Assembly (NCBI GenBank): GCA_002292285.1
Contig: DBBP01000017.1
Coordinates: forward strand, 1 to 64,000
DNA length: 64,000 nucleotides
Direction of reading: 5' to 3'
From: Proteobacteria bacterium UBA981
GTDB taxonomy: Bacteria > Pseudomonadota > Gammaproteobacteria > Ga0077536
Made by a program: the position numbers and the translations under genes. The notes under the pieces are model-generated. The model saw nothing but the letters and a program-made list of their open reading frames with translations. It was not told where the DNA came from and did not search any database. Shown in pieces: positions 17,706-27,316 of this stretch. The number at the start of each line of letters is the position of its first letter. Positions within the stretch are counted from its first letter, which is position 1.

Positions 17706-19487
17706 TCACGTTTCAGCCAGCGAAACGACTCTTATGACCTCGTCGAGCGTGCTTTTACCGTGTGCAATTTTTTGCGCGCCAGCAATATTGAGTGGTCGAA
17801 GTCCGTGCTTCAGGGCGAGCCGCTTTAAGGCCGCCAGCTCCATTTGCGGCGCGATCAAGGTCGCAAGCTCCTGATTAACTTGCATCACTTCGTAGATGCC
17901 CTGGCGCCCGCGGAATCCTGTGTGCCGGCACTCGTCACAGCTGCCAGCTTGCATCACGCCGGTCGGCACTGCAGAGCGCATCGGTGCAACCAGTGAGTTC
18001 CAGGCCTGTTCACTGACTGACCCTGGTTGCTTGCAGTGCTCGCACAGTATCCGTACCAGTCGCTGCGCGATCACGCCCAGCAAGGTCGCCCCGATGAGGA
18101 ATGGCGGGACGCCAATGTCCATCAAGCGTGTGACGGCCGAAGGCGCATCATTGGTGTGCAACGTCGACAGGACCAGATGACCGGTAAGAGCGGCTTGAAT
18201 CGCGACATCGGCAGTTTCGCGATCGCGGATTTCTCCGACCATAATCACATCTGGATCCTGGCGCAGCAGGGTGCGAACGCCGGTCGCGAAGTCGATTTCT
18301 AGCGTCGGCTGAACCTGCATCTGGTTGAACGATGGCTCAACCATCTCAATCGGGTCTTCGATGGTGCAGACGTTGATTTGCGGGCGTGCGATTTGTTTTA
18401 GCGCCGAATACAGTGTGGTTGTTTTGCCCGAGCCGGTCGGTCCAGTGACTAGAATCATGCCGTGGGGCTGGTCAACGATTTCGTTCCATTTTGCAAGCTC
18501 CTCACGATCGAACCCGAGGCTTTCAAACGGCTGCGTCAATTTTTCAGGATCGAATATTCTGAGCACGAGTTTTTCGCCGAAGGTAGTCGGCATGGTCGAC
18601 AGGCGCCGCTCGATTTCCTGGCCACCCGGCGCTTTCGTGCGAATTCGACCATCCTGCGGGCGCCGCTTGTCTGCTACATCCATCCGTCCAAGAGATTTCA
18701 TGCGGCTGGTAATTGCGCTGATAACCGTTGTTGGCAGCTGATGAATCAAATGCAATACGCCGTCGATACGGAAGCGAATGTTGCTTTGTTCGCGGCGGGG
18801 CTCGATATGGATATCGCTTGCGCGCTGTTCAAATGCGTACTGCAGGAGCCAGTCGACCAAATGCACGATATGTCGATCATTGGCATCTGGCTCGCCGACC
18901 GCGCCGAGTTCAGTGAGCTGCTCAAAGTTGTTCGTTACCGTACGGTCGTGCGAGTCGCTCTTGATACTCGCGCCCGTGATTGACCGACTGACGCCGTAGA
19001 ATTCGCGCAGGTATCGTTCGATATCACGCGGGTTAGCCAGCACCCTTTGTATTCGACGTCTGAGAATCCGTCCTATTTCCGCCTCCCACTCATCGACGAA
19101 TGGTTCGCCGGAGGCAATGGTGACCTCTTTGTCCGTGACGATGACGGGCAGGAATCCGAATCGGGTCGCGTAAGCCTGAGAGACCAGAGAGGTCACTGCC
19201 TCAACGTCTATTTTTAACGGGTCAATGCGAAAATAAGGGAGATCGCAAGCGCCAGCAACGAGTCGTGTCACGGCCTCAAGTGTGAGTGGTTCCGGGCTAT
19301 TGCCGGACGTCCGCAAGCCGAGGTCGGCGATGCGGATAAACGGGTGTCGCTGATCGTCGTCGCCAATTGCCGAGCGCATCTGGGCGATCTGACTTGGCGA
19401 TAACGCACCTTGTTTACCGAGTAAGGCAACACATTGGTCCAGTGTGATTGGACCGCCTCCAGCAAGCGTGTGAGATTGCGAAGCCAA
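17706..19487 (-). CDS. Orphan GspE/PilB-type secretion ATPase
   Basis: 593-residue type II secretion/type IV pilus family ATPase. It has an N-terminal MshEN-like domain (about 65-165), then N2D, the Asp box region, Walker A GPTGSGKTTT (349-358), a Walker B segment with MVGEIRDRETAD, a His box (TLHTNDAPSA) and a C-terminal four-Cys zinc module (CEHC and CDEC). No pilin, secretin or GspF-like gene accompanies it in this window. It lies 49 bases downstream of the Ser/Thr kinase on the same strand, so the two probably form an operon. The MshEN domain of relatives binds cyclic di-GMP; whether this one does cannot be judged here. Client machine unknown. Confidence 0.88.
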   Translation of the reverse strand: MASQSHTLAGGGPITLDQCVALLGKQGALSPSQIAQMRSAIGDDDQRHPFIRIADLGLRTSGNSPEPLTLEAVTRLVAGACDLPYFRIDPLKIDVEAVTSLVSQAYATRFGFLPVIVTDKEVTIASGEPFVDEWEAEIGRILRRRIQRVLANPRDIERYLREFYGVSRSITGASIKSDSHDRTVTNNFEQLTELGAVGEPDANDRHIVHLVDWLLQYAFEQRASDIHIEPRREQSNIRFRIDGVLHLIHQLPTTVISAITSRMKSLGRMDVADKRRPQDGRIRTKAPGGQEIERRLSTMPTTFGEKLVLRIFDPEKLTQPFESLGFDREELAKWNEIVDQPHGMILVTGPTGSGKTTTLYSALKQIARPQINVCTIEDPIEMVEPSFNQMQVQPTLEIDFATGVRTLLRQDPDVIMVGEIRDRETADVAIQAALTGHLVLSTLHTNDAPSAVTRLMDIGVPPFLIGATLLGVIAQRLVRILCEHCKQPGSVSEQAWNSLVAPMRSAVPTGVMQAGSCDECRHTGFRGRQGIYEVMQVNQELATLIAPQMELAALKRLALKHGLRPLNIAGAQKIAHGKSTLDEVIRVVSLAET

Positions 19488-19536
19488 TTGCTTTTACGTG
19501 GCCAATGGACCTGTTGTCATCAGCGTTGGCACGGGC

Positions 19537-20847
19537 TCAATCATCCTGCGAAGCGTGCGTCAGGCGCTCGTCGGCATGTTCCAGACGCTCGATAAGCGTG
19601 GTTAGAAACTGACGCTGAAACTTCAGCTGGCAATTTACAGACATTCTTTGCACGACCGAATCGCGTAGCTTCATGACCGTAATCTCTGTAATTGCGGCGA
19701 TGGTGGCTGTGCGTGGTCGCCCCGACAATAGCCCCATTTCACCGAAGCAATCACCCGGATACAGTCGCACGATTTGCCGAGTGCTTTTAGTAACCGACAC
19801 CTCGCCCGTTACCAGCACGTAAAACGATGCATCGGCCTGACCCTCCTGGACGATTTCGGCGTCAGGGGGCAATCGAATCCACTCAGCGGAGTTAATCAAC
19901 TCCCAAAGGTCGTTATCCGGGAAATCTTTGAAAAAGCGCAGATTCTCAACTCGATGATATTTTTCCTGTTGGGTCAGCCGGACGGCCGGCTGTTTCAAGA
20001 AGTCATAAACCAGAGAAATGTCACCGGCCATATCGAGGCCCGATTTGTAACGGCTCTTATGCGCTTTGGCGAGTGCCTTGTCGATGATGCGTTGATAGAT
20101 CTCAGGAATGTCCGGGCGCACGTTTTGCAGTCGTGGCGGAGATTTATTAAGGATGGAATGCTCGATTGCTTCGATGTTATCTCCCGGAAACGGGTGTTTC
20201 CCGGTCAGCATCTCGTAGGCAATGACGCCGAGCGAAAAGAGGTCACTTTGTGTGACGACATCCCCACGGCGAATCTGTTCGGGTGACATATAGCGTGGTG
20301 ACCCGGCGTGGCCCGGCATTTGGTCGCCACGCATGCCCGAAGCTCCGGCAACTCCAAAATCGGTGATTTTCGCTTCCCCGTCATCGGTAAGGAGAATGTT
20401 CCTCGGCTTGATGTCACGATGTACGACGCCCTTTTTATGTGCGTAGTCGAGGGCCATTGCGCATTGGTAGAGGATGGCAGTAACGGTTTCAACCGGCAGA
20501 AGCTCTTCCATCGCGGTATAACGATCGAGGGTCACCCCACCGTGTACGTACTCCATGACGATGTAGTAGTAGTTTCGATCGACTCCGGCATCGTAAATAG
20601 CCGTGATATTCGGATGCTTTAACAGCCCGGCAGTTTGTGCTTCGTTAAAGAACAGCTGCTTGTAAAACTCCCCTTTGTCTTCGGCATCGACGTAATCGGG
20701 CCGCGCGACTTTCAGCGCAACAGGCCGGTCAATGAAGGGATCGTGACCAAGATAGACGGAAGCCATGTTGCCGGAGCCAATCTTGGTCAGAATTTTGTAC
20801 TTTCCGAGTGACGAGTCTTCCAGATTATCGGTGTCTGTCGCGCTCAT
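19537..20847 (-). CDS. Ser/Thr protein kinase with C-terminal cyclic-nucleotide-binding domain
   Basis: 436 residues. The Hanks-type kinase domain (about 15-285) has the Gly loop IGSGNMASVYLG, Lys46 in VALKVA, HRD (143-145), DFG (163-165) and SPEQ of the activation segment, so it should be active. A CRP/cNMP-binding domain (about 305-415) follows, with phosphate-cassette features FGEMGLLSGRPRTATI including Arg379. No membrane helix, hence cytoplasmic. It lies upstream of a GspE-like ATPase on the same strand; phosphorylation or control of that ATPase by a cyclic-nucleotide-gated kinase is a reasonable inference. Confidence 0.92.
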   Translation of the reverse strand: MSATDTDNLEDSSLGKYKILTKIGSGNMASVYLGHDPFIDRPVALKVARPDYVDAEDKGEFYKQLFFNEAQTAGLLKHPNITAIYDAGVDRNYYYIVMEYVHGGVTLDRYTAMEELLPVETVTAILYQCAMALDYAHKKGVVHRDIKPRNILLTDDGEAKITDFGVAGASGMRGDQMPGHAGSPRYMSPEQIRRGDVVTQSDLFSLGVIAYEMLTGKHPFPGDNIEAIEHSILNKSPPRLQNVRPDIPEIYQRIIDKALAKAHKSRYKSGLDMAGDISLVYDFLKQPAVRLTQQEKYHRVENLRFFKDFPDNDLWELINSAEWIRLPPDAEIVQEGQADASFYVLVTGEVSVTKSTRQIVRLYPGDCFGEMGLLSGRPRTATIAAITEITVMKLRDSVVQRMSVNCQLKFQRQFLTTLIERLEHADERLTHASQDD

Positions 20848-21050
20848 GATGATTTGCTGAACAACTAAGGGGACGGGCGAGCACTCGGATTTTAAGAGGC
20901 GAGCACGCCGGGACTAGCCTATAGTAGATGATTGACCACTCGGGCGGGAACGGTACCCGCACCATCACGCGCTCGCGACGTGGCTGCCGTATGGTGTCCG
21001 TCATAAAGCGCAATTAGAATTACGTCCTCGGCGTAAATTGAGGCCTCAGA

Positions 21051-21770
21051 ATGTTTATCCGCGCATTAATTCTCTCGTTGTTCGCCCTTACCAGTGTGCA
21101 CGCGTACGCGGCGGATAGCACCGAAGAAGCTGCCATCCGCGCTCGTATGGCAGCGATGTTTCCGCAAGACGCTGTGACGTCCGTCGCGAAAACACCACTC
21201 GCTGGGCTCTACGAGGTCATGCTGGGTGCGTCGTTGTTTTATATGACCGGCGACGGACGGTATGTGATCCGTGGCGATCTAATCGACCTGACCGAGAAAA
21301 CTAATATTTCTGACCATCGTCGCGCTCAGGCGCGCAGCCACGTATTCGCCGAGTTGGATCGGTCTGAACTGATCGAGTTCCTGCCTAAGGCAGGAAAGCC
21401 GGTCGAAACTTTGTACGTTTATACCGACATCGACTGCGGATATTGCCGCAAGATGCACCTTGAAGTTGACAAGCTAACCGCTGCGGGGATTGCGGTCAGT
21501 TATTTGGCGTTCCCGCGCACCGGACTCCGCGGCGCGTCGTTCGACAAGGCGGCAGCGGTGTGGTGCTCAGACGATCGGCAACAAGCGCTAACCGACGCCA
21601 AGGCGGGCAAAGAGGTCGTGTCCCAGAAGTGCGATAGCCCTGTTGCCGAGCAGTTCAATTTGGGCCAGGCGATGGGCGTCAGTGGGACCCCGGCGGTGTA
21701 TACCGCAGCGGGTGCTTCGGTTGGCGGCTATGTGCCCGCCGCAGAGCTCATAAAACGACTTACCGAATAA
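21051..21770 (+). CDS. dsbC: Thiol:disulfide interchange protein DsbC
   Basis: Periplasmic disulfide isomerase. 239 residues with a signal peptide ending near AYA|AD (20/21), an N-terminal dimerisation domain, and a thioredoxin domain with CGYC (Cys129-Cys132) and cis-Pro loop GTPAV. A second Cys pair (WCSDD and QKCDS) matches the structural disulfide of DsbC. A TAGAAT box at 21015-21020 may be its -10. The likely terminator is at 21803. Confidence 0.95.
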   Translation: MFIRALILSLFALTSVHAYAADSTEEAAIRARMAAMFPQDAVTSVAKTPLAGLYEVMLGASLFYMTGDGRYVIRGDLIDLTEKTNISDHRRAQARSHVFAELDRSELIEFLPKAGKPVETLYVYTDIDCGYCRKMHLEVDKLTAAGIAVSYLAFPRTGLRGASFDKAAAVWCSDDRQQALTDAKAGKEVVSQKCDSPVAEQFNLGQAMGVSGTPAVYTAAGASVGGYVPAAELIKRLTE

Positions 21771-21802
21771 GTGACCGCTGGACGATTCAACTACATTGCT
21801 TA

Positions 21803-21827
21803 GTGGTCCGCGGAGGACCACGGTTTT
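21803..21827 (+). terminator. Terminator of dsbC
   Basis: GTGGTCC (21803-21809) pairs with GGACCAC (21815-21821), loop GCGGA, followed by GGTTTT. The U tract is short. Confidence 0.55.
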
Positions 21828-21874
21828 GACGCCGCAAGCGCTCTGAATCTTTCGCACGAACTAAGGAAAACGAT

Positions 21875-24682
21875 GTGACTTCAAAGCGTAACCCACGTAA
21901 ATCCCGCTCCTCGTTGATTCGCAACGCGGTGATCGTTGTTGCGCTGTTGGCGATTTCGGCAGGGGCCTACCTGATTTCACAAAAAGCCAGCGTTGATGTT
22001 GATGTGTTGATGGCTCGCGCAGCCGAGCAATTCGAGGCGGGCGAGTTGCAAGCCAGTGCCATCGACCTGAAAACGGTGATATCCGAGCAGCCCGACAACC
22101 GAGCTGCTCGCTATCTTCTCGGCCAGATTCACATTAAGACCGGAAACCCCAAAGGCGCTCTTAAGGAACTTGGACGAGCCCGTTCTTTGGGGGAGACAGC
22201 CGATGGCGTGGGATTGGGAATTACTCGCGCACTACTGGCGACCGGCAAATTTGAGGAAGCAGCGACTGAAATTGCGCTCAGTGGTGATGACGCTGAGCCC
22301 GCCTGGTTGGTATTGCGCGGAATGTTGGACCTTGCGGAACAACGTCTTGTCGACGCGCGTAATACATTCGAATCATCTCTCGCACTGCACCCCGATCACA
22401 AGGAAGCGAGGCTTGGGTTGATGCAAGTGGAGCTCGCGGCCGGTAATGCGGAGCTCGCCCGTCGCGAAGTCGAACTGCTGTTGAAAGGCGACGGTGAAGA
22501 CGTCGGCTTGTGGATCATAAAGGGCGAATTGGATCTACACGACGGCAATATTGAGGCGGCACGCGATTCGTTCGCACGCGCTATCGAGTTGCAGGCTACA
22601 AATCCGATTGCGCGAATTAGCATCGCACGCGCTCTGGTTCTGCTCGGTGAGCAAGACGAGGCGGCCAAGCACCTGGATAAAGTCGGTTCCGACGGCGATG
22701 CCGATCCGCGCGTCAACTTTCTGAGAGCGCAAATCGCCGAGGGCAGGGCGGAGGATAGTGTTGCATTGCGCGCGTTGCGCAAGGTGTTGTTAGCGGCCCC
22801 GACGCATCGGGAAAGTCTCATCATGGCAGCGAAATTACATTTCGGACGTAGCGAATTTACGCGCGCGCAAGAGTATCTAAAGCGGTTGCTGGAAATCGAT
22901 CCGGAGAATCCTGCAGTGCAGCGTATGCAGGGCGCGGTGCAGTTAGCGGCCGGACGTTTAGACGGATTTACCGGCATCGCGGGAACGCCGGGCGACCCGG
23001 CATCGATTGAGGATCCCGGGACCCTTGCTTTGCTCGGCACGGCGTATTTGAAACATGGCAAGTTCGCCGACAGTCAGGCAACTCTGGAACGCGCAGCCGC
23101 GCTGGCGCCCGACTCACCTGCGATTCGTACGCAACTTGCACTCAGCCGTTTGTCAGCCGGCGATGCTGCCGGTGCTACGACGGAGCTGGAGGCGATCGCG
23201 AAAGAATATAGCGATTTTGCGCAGGCGGAGATCATGCTGACACTCGTCCACCTATCGCAAAATGCGCCCGATAAAGCGCTCAGCGCAGTTACCGGTCTTC
23301 TTGGGCGACACCCTGAAAACCCCATTGCGCACAACGCCCACGGTTATGTGTTGGAAGTTTCCGACGACAAACCTGCCGCGCAGGCGGCGTTTGAGAAAGC
23401 GCTGAGTCTGGACCCGGCTTTTCACCCGGCCCGAATTAATCTCGCGCGCCTGGCTATTTCCGCAGATCAGCCTGAGCGCGGTCGAGAGCATTTCAACGCG
23501 GTCCTTGAACAGGACGATTACCACGTTTTTGCTCTCATGGGGCTGGCTGCGCTGGCGCTTCAGGATGACAATCTGGATGAGGCCGAGCGTCTGTGGTTGC
23601 TAGCACGTGAGCATAATCCCGATGCGGTCCCGCCTCGCTATCTGCTCGCCCGACACTATCGGGCGAAGAAGAATGACACCCTTGCCGAGGTGCTCATTAA
23701 GGAAGCCTACAAGCTCGCGCCTTTCGCCCCTCAGGTCCAGGCCGAATATGCCGATGTGATGCTGGCGGCAGGGAACTTCGAAGATGCGTTGCAGGCGGCT
23801 CGCTCACTAACGGAACGAGTCCCTGAATCGCTACAGGGACTAGAGCTATTGGCGAAAATCTACAACCAGCTTGGCGACGAAGCAGGGCTGACCGCAACCC
23901 TGCAGAAAATTGCGGACATCGCGCCGAACGCGGTTGGGGCGCAGGTCTTGTTGGGCCGCCTTGCGATTCGCAGAAAGGATTTCGAGCAAGCCAAGGGTAT
24001 TGCTACCGAACTGATCTCTGGCGTCGATAATGCTGCTATTGGTCATGAGCTACTTGGCGATTCTTTCGCAGCCGAAGATCGACCCGAGGACGCCATTGAG
24101 ACCTATATGCAGGCTGCAGAACTTGCAACGTCTTCGTCAATCGTACTCAAGCTGGATCATCTCGAGCGCCAGCTTGGACGCGCCGGTGGGCGCCTGGACA
24201 AATGGTTGGAAGAGCATCCCGATGATGTGCAGGTGCGACTCGTCAGGGCATCACACATGCACGGCGAAGATACTGGTGAGTCCGTGATCACCGAATACGA
24301 ACGCATGATGATTCAACAGAAAGATAACCCGATCGTATTGAACAATCTGGCATGGCTGTATCACGAAGCGGGGGATAAGCGCGCGATCGAACTAGCCCAG
24401 AAAGCCTACGATTTGGCTCCGCGAAGCCCCGAGATAATGGATACTTACGGGTGGATTTTGTTCTCTAACGGCCAGGCCGAACAAGGCTTGGCAATCCTGA
24501 AAAAGGCAGAGGAAAGTGCGCCAGATAATCCGGACATCGGATTTCACATGGCGAGCGCACTTCACAGCAGCGGGGATTCCCATCAGGCGCGCAAGCGCCT
24601 TGATGAAATCCTCCGCAAGCATGCCGCGTTTTCAATGCGCGAAAAGGCCGAGGCATTACAGGCAAAAATACCGGCTCAGTAG
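21875..24682 (+). CDS. Membrane-anchored TPR-repeat protein, PrsT-like
   Basis: 935 residues: a basic N terminus, one membrane helix (about 15-34), then TPR-type repeats over nearly the whole length (for example QFEAGELQASAIDLKTVI at the start and AIELAQKAYDLAPRSPEIMD near the end). Length and the opening repeat resemble the PrsT family of TPR proteins linked to XrtA/PEP-CTERM exopolysaccharide loci. Those proteins are usually lipoproteins; this one has no lipobox, and no exosortase or PEP-CTERM gene is visible nearby. It starts at GTG 21875 with AAGGAAAA upstream. It precedes heptose/Kdo genes, so a role in envelope polysaccharide assembly is possible but unproven. Confidence 0.75.
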   Translation: MTSKRNPRKSRSSLIRNAVIVVALLAISAGAYLISQKASVDVDVLMARAAEQFEAGELQASAIDLKTVISEQPDNRAARYLLGQIHIKTGNPKGALKELGRARSLGETADGVGLGITRALLATGKFEEAATEIALSGDDAEPAWLVLRGMLDLAEQRLVDARNTFESSLALHPDHKEARLGLMQVELAAGNAELARREVELLLKGDGEDVGLWIIKGELDLHDGNIEAARDSFARAIELQATNPIARISIARALVLLGEQDEAAKHLDKVGSDGDADPRVNFLRAQIAEGRAEDSVALRALRKVLLAAPTHRESLIMAAKLHFGRSEFTRAQEYLKRLLEIDPENPAVQRMQGAVQLAAGRLDGFTGIAGTPGDPASIEDPGTLALLGTAYLKHGKFADSQATLERAAALAPDSPAIRTQLALSRLSAGDAAGATTELEAIAKEYSDFAQAEIMLTLVHLSQNAPDKALSAVTGLLGRHPENPIAHNAHGYVLEVSDDKPAAQAAFEKALSLDPAFHPARINLARLAISADQPERGREHFNAVLEQDDYHVFALMGLAALALQDDNLDEAERLWLLAREHNPDAVPPRYLLARHYRAKKNDTLAEVLIKEAYKLAPFAPQVQAEYADVMLAAGNFEDALQAARSLTERVPESLQGLELLAKIYNQLGDEAGLTATLQKIADIAPNAVGAQVLLGRLAIRRKDFEQAKGIATELISGVDNAAIGHELLGDSFAAEDRPEDAIETYMQAAELATSSSIVLKLDHLERQLGRAGGRLDKWLEEHPDDVQVRLVRASHMHGEDTGESVITEYERMMIQQKDNPIVLNNLAWLYHEAGDKRAIELAQKAYDLAPRSPEIMDTYGWILFSNGQAEQGLAILKKAEESAPDNPDIGFHMASALHSSGDSHQARKRLDEILRKHAAFSMREKAEALQAKIPAQ

Positions 24683-24689
24683 CTATTGG

Positions 24690-24785
24690 GGCGAACGTTC
24701 GCCAAAAGCAGAGCGTTCAATCGGGCCAATCATGCAGGTTCAGCTTAGGGGCGGCCCCCAACGGAGCGCGAATCGCCGATTGAAC
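24690..24785. repeat. Structured intergenic element: palindrome and 10-bp inverted repeat
   Basis: In the 250-base gap before hldE, a perfect 14-bp palindrome GGCGAACGTTCGCC (24690-24703) is followed by a perfect inverted repeat, GTTCAATCGG (24715-24724) with CCGATTGAAC (24776-24785). The repeat encloses 51 bases that include a GGGG/CCCC hairpin. No gene is seen. A possible hldE promoter (TTCAGA, 17 bp, TATGTT, 24830-24858) lies further down. Confidence 0.55.
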
Positions 24786-24932
24786 CAAGCCATCCGCACC
24801 TGTCGCCGGCGCCATTGACCTGACCTTTATTCAGACAGATTACTCAAAGTGCTATGTTAAAGTTCGACGGTGCTGGTATCACAACACGCGCAGTCCCTGC
24901 ACGTTGATTGAGCGCTCCAACAGACAAATCCT

Positions 24933-26372
24933 ATGCATCAACGACTTTCTAATCTTTGCCACGCCAATGTGCTTGTGGTCGGAGACCTGATCCTTGACCG
25001 CTATTGGTACGGCGCGACCGGGCGTATTTCCCCGGAAGCACCGGTCCCGGTAGTGCTGGTTGAGGACGTGGTCGATAGTGTCGGTGGTGCCGCAAATGTG
25101 GCCGCCAATATCGTTTCGATAGGTGGGCAGGTTCAGCTAGTTGGGGTCATTGGCGACGATAGTGATGGCGACGCTTTAGAACGCCTGTGTATCGATATCG
25201 GTATTGAACCCGAGTTCTTGCGTGCCAGCGATCGCAAGACCACTGTCAAGCTGCGCGTAGTCAGCCAGCGCCAGCAGCTGATCAGACTCGATTTCGAACA
25301 AGTGGAGGTGACAAGCGCTGTCAGCGGTGTCGTAGCAAGCGTGAGCGAGAGGATGTCGCGTTGCGATGTCGTCGTGGTTTCCGATTACGCGAAAGGTGCA
25401 GCGAATAGAGTGTCGGAGATAATCGAGCACGCCAGTGCGCTCGGCCTGCCGGTAATCGTTGATCCTAAGGGCGCCGACTTTTCGCGCTATGCGGGTGCAA
25501 GCTTGCTGACGCCGAACCTGAAAGAATTTGAGGCCGTCGTCGGGACGTGTCGCGACGACGCGACCATCACGGAGAAAGCCACTGAATTGATCACGCGATT
25601 CCAGCTTGAGGCGGTACTGGTAACCCGTGGAGCTGCCGGCATGTCGCTGTTTGAAAAAGGTAAAGGGCCATTGCACATACCTGCGCATACACACGAAGTG
25701 TTTGACGTTACCGGAGCAGGAGATACGGTTTGCGCGGTGATCGCTGCGGCGTTGGCGACCGGTTGCGATCTGCCAACAGCCGTCGGTCTGGCCAATACCG
25801 CTGCGAGCCTTGCGGTCGGAAAGTTTGGGGCGAGCACCGTGACCATTGACGAAATCGACAGGGTTATGGTTAACCGGGAAGGTGTTCGGCGGGGAATGAT
25901 TTCGCAAACGCAGTTACGCGAGGAGTTCGCCAACGCCCGTCGCCGCGACGAACGGGTCGTCATGACGAATGGCTGTTTCGATTTGTTTCACGCGGGACAT
26001 GCTCGGTACCTCAAAGCTGCCAAAGCGCTCGGACAAAGATTGGTCGTGGCAGTCAATGACGATGATTCAGTGCGCAAACTTAAAGGTGACGCGCGCCCGA
26101 TCAACGGGCTCGCAGCGCGCATGGAAGTTCTTGCCGCCCTTGATTGCGTCGATTGGGTAATCCCGTTCTCTGACCCGACCCCGCGCAATTTAATTGCGGA
26201 ACTATTGCCGGATATCCTCGTGAAAGGCGGGGACTACAAAATTGACGCGATAGCGGGTGGCGCCGAGGTCACAGCTGCCGGAGGCGAGGTCGTCGTGCTT
26301 GACTACCATGACGGGTTCTCATCGTCGTCCGTCATCGACCGCCTGACGAATTTCGCGAGTCCGTCTCAATGA
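24933..26372 (+). CDS. hldE: Bifunctional heptose 7-phosphate kinase / heptose 1-phosphate adenylyltransferase
   Basis: Two steps of ADP-heptose synthesis for the LPS inner core. 479 residues: ribokinase-like domain (about 1-315) with NLCHANVLVVGDLILDRYW near the start and catalytic VTGAGDTV, then a cytidylyltransferase-fold domain (about 340-479) with TNGCFDLFHAGHARYL (HxGH). Both modules are complete. The stop overlaps the hldD start by four bases, indicating coupled expression with the epimerase. Confidence 0.97.
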   Translation: MHQRLSNLCHANVLVVGDLILDRYWYGATGRISPEAPVPVVLVEDVVDSVGGAANVAANIVSIGGQVQLVGVIGDDSDGDALERLCIDIGIEPEFLRASDRKTTVKLRVVSQRQQLIRLDFEQVEVTSAVSGVVASVSERMSRCDVVVVSDYAKGAANRVSEIIEHASALGLPVIVDPKGADFSRYAGASLLTPNLKEFEAVVGTCRDDATITEKATELITRFQLEAVLVTRGAAGMSLFEKGKGPLHIPAHTHEVFDVTGAGDTVCAVIAAALATGCDLPTAVGLANTAASLAVGKFGASTVTIDEIDRVMVNREGVRRGMISQTQLREEFANARRRDERVVMTNGCFDLFHAGHARYLKAAKALGQRLVVAVNDDDSVRKLKGDARPINGLAARMEVLAALDCVDWVIPFSDPTPRNLIAELLPDILVKGGDYKIDAIAGGAEVTAAGGEVVVLDYHDGFSSSSVIDRLTNFASPSQ

Positions 26373-27316
26373 TTCTGGTAACTGGTGGCGCCGGATTCAT
26401 CGGCAGCAATTTAGTTCGTGCGCTCAACGCACGCGGGTCGGACGACATATTGCTAGTTGAAGATTTGCGCGAGGGTCGCAAGGCGCTCAATCTCAGCAAT
26501 AGCCGCATCGCTGACTATCTCGACCAGGCACGTTGCCTGGCTTTGCTGGAGGATGGGAGCGATCTGTCCGGGCCAATTGAAGCAGTGTTTCACCTGGGCG
26601 CGTGTGCGGATACCACGGAGTGGGATGGCCGCTATATGATGGACGCGAACTTTCGCTTTTCCCGAGCGTTATTCCAGTTCTGCTCGCGCCGCGCCATACC
26701 GTTCGTGTACGCGTCCAGCGCTGCGATATACGGCAGGAGTACCGACTTTCGCGAAGTCGCCGAGAACGAGAATCCGTTGAATGTCTATGGATATTCAAAA
26801 CTCGCATTCGACCAATTCGTCCGGCATCAATTACCTGCGGCACAATCATTGGTGGCGGGGCTGCGATACTTCAATGTCTACGGGCCTCGCGAACAGCACA
26901 AGGGCGCAATGGCGAGCGTCGTTTACCACCTGAATTCCCAACTCCAGGAAACTGGTAGCGTCCGATTGTTCGACGCCTCGCATGGCTATGCGGCCGGCGA
27001 ACAATTGCGTGACTTCGTCCATGTCGACGACGTCGTCGACGCGACGCTATGGTTCGCCGATCAGGACGTTCGATCCTCGGGCATTTTCAATTGCGGGACA
27101 GGCAGCGCCGCAACGTTTAACACCGTCGCGAGCACCATCATTGACTGGCACGGTCGCGGGGAGATTGAGTACATAGACTTTCCACCTAAACTTGAGGCTG
27201 CCTATCAAGCGTTCACGCAAGCCGATCTAAGCCGTCTGCGCAGCGTGGGTTATAGCGGAACGTTCAGGGATGTCGATATTGGTACGCGGGAGTATCTGAA
27301 CTGGTTAGCTTCCTGA
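26369..27316 (+). CDS. hldD: ADP-L-glycero-D-manno-heptose 6-epimerase
   Basis: Last step of ADP-heptose synthesis. 315-residue short-chain-dehydrogenase fold with the NADP-binding GGAGFIGSN (about 6-14), the active-site YGYSK motif, and the family segment LRYFNVYGPREQHKGAMAS. It overlaps hldE by four bases and, with a CTG start for waaA, overlaps that gene by four bases too. Confidence 0.96.
   Translation: MILVTGGAGFIGSNLVRALNARGSDDILLVEDLREGRKALNLSNSRIADYLDQARCLALLEDGSDLSGPIEAVFHLGACADTTEWDGRYMMDANFRFSRALFQFCSRRAIPFVYASSAAIYGRSTDFREVAENENPLNVYGYSKLAFDQFVRHQLPAAQSLVAGLRYFNVYGPREQHKGAMASVVYHLNSQLQETGSVRLFDASHGYAAGEQLRDFVHVDDVVDATLWFADQDVRSSGIFNCGTGSAATFNTVASTIIDWHGRGEIEYIDFPPKLEAAYQAFTQADLSRLRSVGYSGTFRDVDIGTREYLNWLAS

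Noticed and set aside
24690..24703. Palindrome GGCGAACGTTCGCC as a LexA box
   Set aside because: GAAC and GTTC are adjacent without the usual spacer, and the site lies just after a stop codon rather than at a promoter of an SOS gene.
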